64,000 nucleotides of DNA from Aeromonas sp. RU39B (GTDB lineage Bacteria > Pseudomonadota > Gammaproteobacteria > Enterobacterales > Aeromonadaceae). Below are positions 59,389-64,000 of this stretch, piece by piece. The notes beneath the pieces are model-generated. The model had not been told where the DNA came from. It searched no databases and worked only from the letters and a program-made list of their open reading frames with translations. Each line of letters begins with the position of its first letter. The stretch's first letter is position 1. The DNA is taken from the NCBI RefSeq assembly GCF_900156095.1, contig NZ_FTMJ01000007.1, positions 124,001-188,000 of the forward strand, written 5' to 3'. The position numbers and the translations under genes were made by a program.

Positions 59389-60090
59389 TTATGTGAAAGG
59401 TTGGCTTGCCAGTAGCTCCTCATCGCACAGTAAAGTCAGATGGCCGTGATAGGTAGCGCCGGTATCGAGCCAGCACAGATTTCCCTGCTGCAACCAGTCG
59501 CCGCGCATCGGCGTGTGGCCGAGCACCACCCGATCGATGCCGCTGATCACCGAATTGCAACGGCCGCCGAGCAATAGTTCCATGATGCGGTTGCGCTCCC
59601 AGAGCAGGGTGCGCCGATGCTGCTGGCAAAATGTGTCATCGAGTTCTCGCCAGTCGTGGGTGGCGGGATCGGCATGCACCACACCGATGCGCCCGGCCGG
59701 GGTCTCCACGGTCAGCACCAGCGGCAGGGTGGCCATCTTGGGCAGCAGGTCACGCACCTGCTGACGCTCGTCGGCCGCCAGTCGATAAAACCAGCCGCCC
59801 CCGTTGCGCTGCCACAGCAGTTTGGCGTCAGGATCGTCACTTTGCAGGGCATCGAGCATCATATCTTCATGATTGCCGAGCACAGTGTGAAACCAGCTAT
59901 GTTGTAGCAGGTTGAGACAAGCCAGATTATCCGGCCCACGGTCAATAAGATCGCCGACGCCGATCAGCACATCGCCGCGACCGGGGTTGAAACCCACCTC
60001 GAACAACTGCTCGCGCAGCTGGCCAAAGCAACCGTGCAAATCGCCCATAAACCAGGCACGACCTTGAATCCTGAGCGTCTGGTGCAGCAT
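59389..60090 (-). CDS. PPP-family serine/threonine protein phosphatase (PrpA/PrpB-like)
   Basis: Manganese-dependent metallophosphatase of 233 residues. Metal-binding motifs are GDLHG (16-20), GDLIDRG (46-52) and GNHE (72-75), then HADP and GHTPM, the arrangement in lambda phosphatase and E. coli PrpA/PrpB (218). It may act on phosphoproteins or be a stress-signalling phosphatase; the substrate is unknown. There is no clear ribosome-binding site before ATG 60090. It is a single gene, divergent from the Bcr/CflA transporter. Confidence 0.9.
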   Translation of the reverse strand: MLHQTLRIQGRAWFMGDLHGCFGQLREQLFEVGFNPGRGDVLIGVGDLIDRGPDNLACLNLLQHSWFHTVLGNHEDMMLDALQSDDPDAKLLWQRNGGGWFYRLAADERQQVRDLLPKMATLPLVLTVETPAGRIGVVHADPATHDWRELDDTFCQQHRRTLLWERNRIMELLLGGRCNSVISGIDRVVLGHTPMRGDWLQQGNLCWLDTGATYHGHLTLLCDEELLASQPFT

Positions 60091-60258
60091 CTGTTTTCAC
60101 CCCTTGTGCCGATGTCGCCACTATAAACGCAAAGCACAATAGGTTGCAGGGGGTGTTTCCTTCCAGGAATTACCGTAATGACAAAAGACCATTTCAGCTC
60201 ACACTTTTTAACCATTACACTGCCCGGTTTCCGGTTCGGCTAGTTGAGGAGCATTGCC

Positions 60259-61428
60259 GTGCACTTATTGAGTCTGCTTGTTTTGCTGGTACTGTTCAGT
60301 CCCCTGGCCATCGACATCTATCTGCCGGCAATCCCGCAGATGGCAGAGGCGCTGCATGCGCCGGTGCAACAGATGCAGGGAACCATCACCGGCTTTCTGT
60401 TTAGTATGGGGCTTGGGCAACTGCTCTCGGGCCCGCTGGCCGATCGTTATGGCCGCCGTCCGGTGGCGCTGACCGGTATCCTGCTCTATGGCATCAGTGC
60501 TCTGCTGGCCGCGCTTGCCAGCTCGTTTGGCGAATTGATGGTTGCCCGCATCCTGCAAGGATTGGGCGCTTGCGCGACCTCGGTGGCGGCCTTTGCGGTG
60601 GTGCGTGACCACTATGGTCCCAAGCGCAGCGGCCAGATGATCTCCTATCTCAATGGCGCGATCTGCTTTATCCCCGCGCTGGCGCCCCTGCTGGGCGGTT
60701 GGCTGACCGCCCACTTTGGCTGGCCGTCGAGCTTCTGGATGATGGCCGGTTATGCGCTACTGGTCGGTGCCTGGCTGGCCCTGCGCATGCCGGAGACCCG
60801 ACCGGCTGACACGCTTAGCGACGGGGCACTGATCAGCTGGCAGCGCTACCGCCCTGTGCTGGTTGACCCGCGTTTTCTGTTTAATGCGCTGCTCTGTATG
60901 CTGGCTATGGCGGTGATCCTGGCTTATGTCACCGTGGCGCCGCTGCAATTGATGGTGCGTCTGGGGCTGGATATGGCAGGGTTTACTCACTGGTTTACCG
61001 GCAACGCCGTGCTCAACATACTGGCCTGCTTTCTGGCGCCGCGCCTGATTGGCCGCTTCGGTGCCCGCCGCACATTGCGCGCCGGCTTGCTGGTGCTGTG
61101 CAGTTCGGCGCTGCTGCTGACCCTGCTCAAAGGGATGCAGACTCCGCTGGCGATGATGGGGCCGGTGTTTATCTCCAGCATCGGGTTTGCCATGGTGCTC
61201 GGTTCGGCTGCGGGGATGGCGTTGGCACCCTTCGGGCATTGTGCTGGGACCGCATCGGCTTTGCTGGGATTGCTACAGATGAGCGGTGCCGGCGCACTGG
61301 TCTCGCTCACCGCCATCGTGTCGGGCGCGACGATTGAGCAACTGGAGCTGCATATGTGGCTGCTGGTGCCGGCATTTGTTCTGTCATTGACCCGGTTCGG
61401 GCGACGTTTGTCTGTTGCAGAAGCCTAA
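60259..61428 (+). CDS. Bcr/CflA-family MFS drug transporter
   Basis: Inner-membrane efflux pump of 389 residues with 12 helices. DIYLPAIPQMAEALHA after helix 1, ADRYGRRPV (MFS motif A), RILQGLGACATSVAAFAVVRD and PALAPLLGGWL are typical of the Bcr/CflA group, which exports drugs such as bicyclomycin or small metabolites. GTG 60259 has gaggag 7 bases before it; a TTG 5 codons upstream lies before that ribosome-binding site. It is a single gene. Confidence 0.88.
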   Translation: MHLLSLLVLLVLFSPLAIDIYLPAIPQMAEALHAPVQQMQGTITGFLFSMGLGQLLSGPLADRYGRRPVALTGILLYGISALLAALASSFGELMVARILQGLGACATSVAAFAVVRDHYGPKRSGQMISYLNGAICFIPALAPLLGGWLTAHFGWPSSFWMMAGYALLVGAWLALRMPETRPADTLSDGALISWQRYRPVLVDPRFLFNALLCMLAMAVILAYVTVAPLQLMVRLGLDMAGFTHWFTGNAVLNILACFLAPRLIGRFGARRTLRAGLLVLCSSALLLTLLKGMQTPLAMMGPVFISSIGFAMVLGSAAGMALAPFGHCAGTASALLGLLQMSGAGALVSLTAIVSGATIEQLELHMWLLVPAFVLSLTRFGRRLSVAEA

Positions 61429-61749
61429 CCGGTGGTCAGTGAGGTCAGATTCTGTCTTTGATGTTGTCAGCAGACACTAATAACAATAGAGTTAGAAAGA
61501 GTGTTTTTTGTTAATTTGGTCAACGTTAATGGTGATTTATTGTGACTTTTGCGCGATAAATCGACGTTAGTTGTTAAAGAATACTCAATCAGCTCTATTT
61601 TTTATCCAGCGCAGCAAAAAATCTCATTGAAAGACACGTTTTACTCTTTTTTTCATAGAGATATATTGCACGGGTGCTAAGCCGGATGTGATCCGGACCA
61701 CAGAGAGGGTGGTTTCCCCCTTCTCTCAACCAAGTTTGAGGAATGAGTA
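61429..61749 (+). other. AT-rich leader region before small lipoprotein gene
   Basis: 321 bp, very AT-rich from 61440 to 61670. Its final part has two hairpins, ccggat/atccgg (61682-61696) and agagaggg/ccttctct (61702-61726), just before the ribosome-binding site. No gene is seen. Confidence 0.55.
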
Positions 61750-61995
61750 ATGAACAAAGTACTGGTAGCCGGTATCCTGGGTTTGATGTTGACTGCATGT
61801 GGCCAGAAAGAAGAAGCCAAGGCTCCGGCCGCTGAGCCGGCTCCGGCTGCAACTCAAACCGCTCCTGCCGCTGATGCTGCTAAGACTGAAGCCGCTGCTC
61901 CTGCCGCTGACGCCGCCAAGACCGAAGCTGCTCCGGCTGCTGACGCGGCTCCTGCAGCCAGCGATGCTGCCAAGACCGAAGAAGCCAAGAAGTAA
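61750..61995 (+). CDS. Small Ala-rich lipoprotein
   Basis: 81-residue lipoprotein with lipobox LTAC (Cys17). The mature part is almost wholly Ala, Pro, Glu, Lys, Asp and Thr, with repeated PAADAAKTEAA blocks (three to four copies). No folded domain is likely; it may be an extended spacer in the envelope. gagga lies upstream of ATG 61750, with an in-frame ATG two codons earlier (61744) that is too near the ribosome-binding site. A strong terminator follows. Function unknown. Confidence 0.78.
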   Translation: MNKVLVAGILGLMLTACGQKEEAKAPAAEPAPAATQTAPAADAAKTEAAAPAADAAKTEAAPAADAAPAASDAAKTEEAKK

Positions 61996-62013
61996 TCAGG
62001 CGATTCTGTCGAT

Positions 62014-62040
62014 AGAAACGGGCCCGCAGGGCCCGTTTCT
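62014..62040. terminator. Bidirectional terminator between lipoprotein gene and rimJ
   Basis: 12-bp stem agaaacgggccc/gggcccgtttct with loop gca, ending 2 bases into the 3' end of rimJ on the other strand. Confidence 0.8.
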
Positions 62041-62602
62041 ATTTGCGCTGACGGCTGGCGGGGTTGATCAGCGCCGTCATCACATGATCTTCCCAGCGGC
62101 CATTGATCATCAGATAGTCGCGCGCCAGACCCTCTTTCTCGAATCCCAGTTTTTCCAGCAAGCGGCCGCTGCGTTCATTGCGCGGCATATAGCTGGCCAT
62201 GATCCGGTGTAACTGCTGGTCGGTGAACATATAGTCGATGGCGCTGGTCAGCAGCTCTTGCATCAACCCCTTGCCCTGATAGCGCTGATCGATGGAATAG
62301 CCCAGATAACAGGCCTGGAATACCCCGTGGATGATGTTGGTGAAGTTGCAGCTGGCAATCATGTTGCCTGAGCCATCAAGGGCCGCCAGATTGATGGCCG
62401 AACCATTGAAGCACTGCTGATAGCTGTCACGCAGCCGGTGGTTCCAGTAGGTCAGGGTATAGAAACCGGCTGGGCGCAGTGGCTCCCAGGGCTCCAGATG
62501 ATCGCGATTGCGCAGGTAATAGTCGAGTACCAGTTCGGCCCGCTCGGGAGGTAGCACCGTCAACTCGGCGTGCGGGGTAACAAGATGAGGCAGCCGTTGC
62601 AT
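62039..62602 (-). CDS. rimJ: Ribosomal protein S5 alanine N-acetyltransferase
   Basis: Acetylates the N-terminal alanine of ribosomal protein S5. The 187-residue GNAT protein matches E. coli RimJ (194) in YYLRNRDHLEPWEPLRP, CYLGYSIDQRYQGKGLM (acetyl-CoA loop) and RIMASYMPRNERSGRLLEKLGFEKEG. gggag precedes ATG 62602. Its start overlaps the stop of the upstream GNAT gene by one base, so translation is coupled. Confidence 0.92.
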   Translation of the reverse strand: MQRLPHLVTPHAELTVLPPERAELVLDYYLRNRDHLEPWEPLRPAGFYTLTYWNHRLRDSYQQCFNGSAINLAALDGSGNMIASCNFTNIIHGVFQACYLGYSIDQRYQGKGLMQELLTSAIDYMFTDQQLHRIMASYMPRNERSGRLLEKLGFEKEGLARDYLMINGRWEDHVMTALINPASRQRK

Positions 62603-63156
62603 CAGAACTCCCTCTCTCTGGTCCATTCGCAGCGCAATAGCCCGTAACAGGCGTGATCCACTACGCCTTGGGCTAGTTTTTCACTGCGCCGGATGATGCC
62701 TTCGAGCGGCATGCCAAGGCGCTCGCAGACGGCGCGGCTCGCATCATTTTCGACGGCGGCATGTATCTCGACTTTCTCCATGCCCATCTCTTCAAAGGCG
62801 TGATGGATCAGGGCGCGGCAAGCGCGGGTGACGATGCCGTTACCCTGCCAGCGCTCTGCCAGCCAGTAGCCAATCTTGACCAGACCCAGCTGGCGGTCGA
62901 TCTGGTTGTATCCGATGATGCCAACCATTTCTCCCTGATATTCCATGGCACAGGCCATGCTTTCGCCGCGGGCAAATCCCTCGACAGCGCGGCGAATAAA
63001 GAGTGCCGTGTCATCGCTGCTACGAATAAAGGGCGGCCAGGGCAGCCACTGACTGAGATAGTCACGGTTGTCATGACACAGATTGAACAGCTCACTGGTC
63101 ATGTCGGGTTGCAGGAACAGCAATGCCAGCTCGTCATCGAGTTGCCAGGTGAACAT
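62602..63156 (-). CDS. RimL-like GNAT acetyltransferase
   Basis: 184-residue GNAT protein of the RimL/YdaF group: IGYWLAERWQGNGIVTRACRALIHHAFEEMGMEKVEIHAAVENDASRAVCERLGMP is the family core (read in shorter parts, IGYWLAERWQGNGI and NDASRAVCERLGM). RimL acetylates ribosomal protein L7/L12, but other family members have different substrates. aaggag lies before ATG 63156. It is directly upstream of rimJ. Confidence 0.85.
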   Translation of the reverse strand: MFTWQLDDELALLFLQPDMTSELFNLCHDNRDYLSQWLPWPPFIRSSDDTALFIRRAVEGFARGESMACAMEYQGEMVGIIGYNQIDRQLGLVKIGYWLAERWQGNGIVTRACRALIHHAFEEMGMEKVEIHAAVENDASRAVCERLGMPLEGIIRRSEKLAQGVVDHACYGLLRCEWTREREF

Positions 63157-63227
63157 CCTCTCTCCTTGTTCCTCGCGAGGTCGTCTTTCGAGTCACTTTA
63201 GCCAATCCGGAATCGTGGCTGCAAGCA

Positions 63228-64000
63228 CTATGGGGTGGTTGCTGTGGCGCTGCGCAGGGGATCGTTACGCCAACGCTCGGCCATTTTGCGGGCGATGGTC
63301 AGCACTGTCTCTTTGGCTGGATTGGGGCGTTTGCCGCCGCGCCAGGCCATCATCACGTCCCAGTGATCCTGCGGTAAGCCCTCCACATCGAGGCGTACCA
63401 GCCGGCCCAGCTCAAGGTCGCGCGCCACTGCCAGCGCCGGCATCAGGGTGATAAAGCCGTGTTCGAGCGCCAACTCACGGGCCGCACTGGCGGGCTGAAT
63501 GGCGTGCAGCGGGCTGGTGGCGCGGCGCAAGCGTCGCAACTGCTGGATAAATACATCACAAGCCACGCCCCACTGCTGCGGCGCAAGACGCTGGTCCGCC
63601 AGGTGGTGCAGGGTGAGATTGCGGCACCCGGCCAGCTCATGCAGCGGTGATGCCACCACGATGATCGGCGAGCGACAGAGTAACTCCATCTGGATGCCGG
63701 CGACCGGTGGGCATTTGAGCACGAAGCCAATGTCGCAGCCGCCATTGAGCAGCGCCTGCATAATGCCGCCCGAGTGGTCGCTATCGCAGCGGATCTCGAA
63801 CGGTCCATCGACCAGTTCCATCAATAACGGGCTAAATACCACCGAGGTGAGCGAAGGCAGGCTGGCTAACTGGATACGCGGCATGGCCGGCGCACCCTGC
63901 ATGGCCAAGCGCCCTTCAGACAGGGCGGTGAGGGCGGTTCGAGCGGCCGGCAGAAACTGCTCGCAGGCCGGTGTTGGCGTCACGCCACGGCGATGGCGAC
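63228..64000 (-). CDS. LysR-family transcriptional regulator (N-terminus outside window)
   Basis: C-terminal part, about 257 residues, of a LysR-type regulator. The visible frame starts with RHRRGVTPTPACEQFLPAAR, the end of the winged helix-turn-helix and the linker helix, and continues into the substrate-binding domain (ASLPSLTSVVFSPLLMEL, CDIGFVLKCPP, FITLMPALAVAR). The frame remains open at the right edge, so the DNA-binding helix is missing. The GTG at 63983 is not a real start. The effector and target genes cannot be told from this fragment. Confidence 0.9.
   Translation of the reverse strand, partial: RHRRGVTPTPACEQFLPAARTALTALSEGRLAMQGAPAMPRIQLASLPSLTSVVFSPLLMELVDGPFEIRCDSDHSGGIMQALLNGGCDIGFVLKCPPVAGIQMELLCRSPIIVVASPLHELAGCRNLTLHHLADQRLAPQQWGVACDVFIQQLRRLRRATSPLHAIQPASAARELALEHGFITLMPALAVARDLELGRLVRLDVEGLPQDHWDVMMAWRGGKRPNPAKETVLTIARKMAERWRNDPLRSATATTP

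Overview
This 64-kb window looks like ordinary chromosome from a gammaproteobacterium, most likely Aeromonas or a close relative (inference: GC-rich codon use, proteins between Vibrio-like and enterobacterial homologues, and gene neighbourhoods such as zntR-arfA, rdgB-hemW, purHD, btsT-yjiX-yjiA and engB beside cytochrome c4). There is no rRNA or tRNA gene, prophage, CRISPR array or plasmid-type region. The one mobile-type element is a REP-associated transposase (RAYT) with its palindromic repeats. Both ends cut a gene: a GntP-family permease on the left and a LysR-type regulator on the right.

Layout. 1-14 kb: gluconate-type permease, pssA, recG, AsmA-like protein, yiiD, a spermidine-synthase-like methyltransferase, dtd, metA, an HD-GYP c-di-GMP phosphodiesterase, a CinA-like protein, cytochrome c4 and engB. 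14-23 kb: an OmpA-type porin, a complete BMP-type nucleoside ABC transporter operon, a small operon (DUF4010 membrane protein, sugar O-acetyltransferase, PspB-like protein) and an exported protein of unknown function. 23-30 kb: a TPP-riboswitch-controlled thiamin operon thiC-thiDE-thiF-thiS-thiG-thiH. 30-31.5 kb: the RAYT gene between BIME-type palindromes, followed by five 153-bp tandem units that repeat the 3' end of the gene together with the palindrome. 31.5-48 kb: a GNAT protein, lpoB-like, dbpA, the btsT-yjiX-yjiA pyruvate-uptake cluster, a diguanylate cyclase, tpx, an exported SAM hydrolase, RNase T2, a Nudix hydrolase, cytochromes b561/b562 and an OFA-family transporter. 48-64 kb: a YpfJ metallopeptidase, xanP, purHD, zntR, arfA, rdgB-hemW, a chemoreceptor paired with an exported protein, a protein phosphatase, a Bcr/CflA transporter, an Ala-rich lipoprotein, rimJ and a rimL-like gene.

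How the genes may work together. Three purine-related loci (BMP nucleoside ABC transporter, xanP, purHD) each carry PurR-like palindromes with an AAACGTTT-type core upstream, suggesting one purine regulon combining salvage, uptake and synthesis. metA and the exported SAM hydrolase carry nearly the same 15-bp element (14 of 15 bases), each resembling tandem MetJ boxes, which would link a SAM-consuming enzyme to methionine control. Second-messenger and sensory functions (HD-GYP, GGDEF with an apparent I-site, chemoreceptor) are scattered along the window.

Most noteworthy for follow-up: the in-frame 153-bp RAYT-tail/BIME array, the MetJ-like element at the SAM hydrolase, the chemoreceptor plus exported-protein operon behind a 10-bp inverted repeat, several structured intercistronic hairpins (one hiding a ribosome-binding site), and a 57-codon gene at 45620-45793. 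All calls come from reading the sequence; no database search was run.
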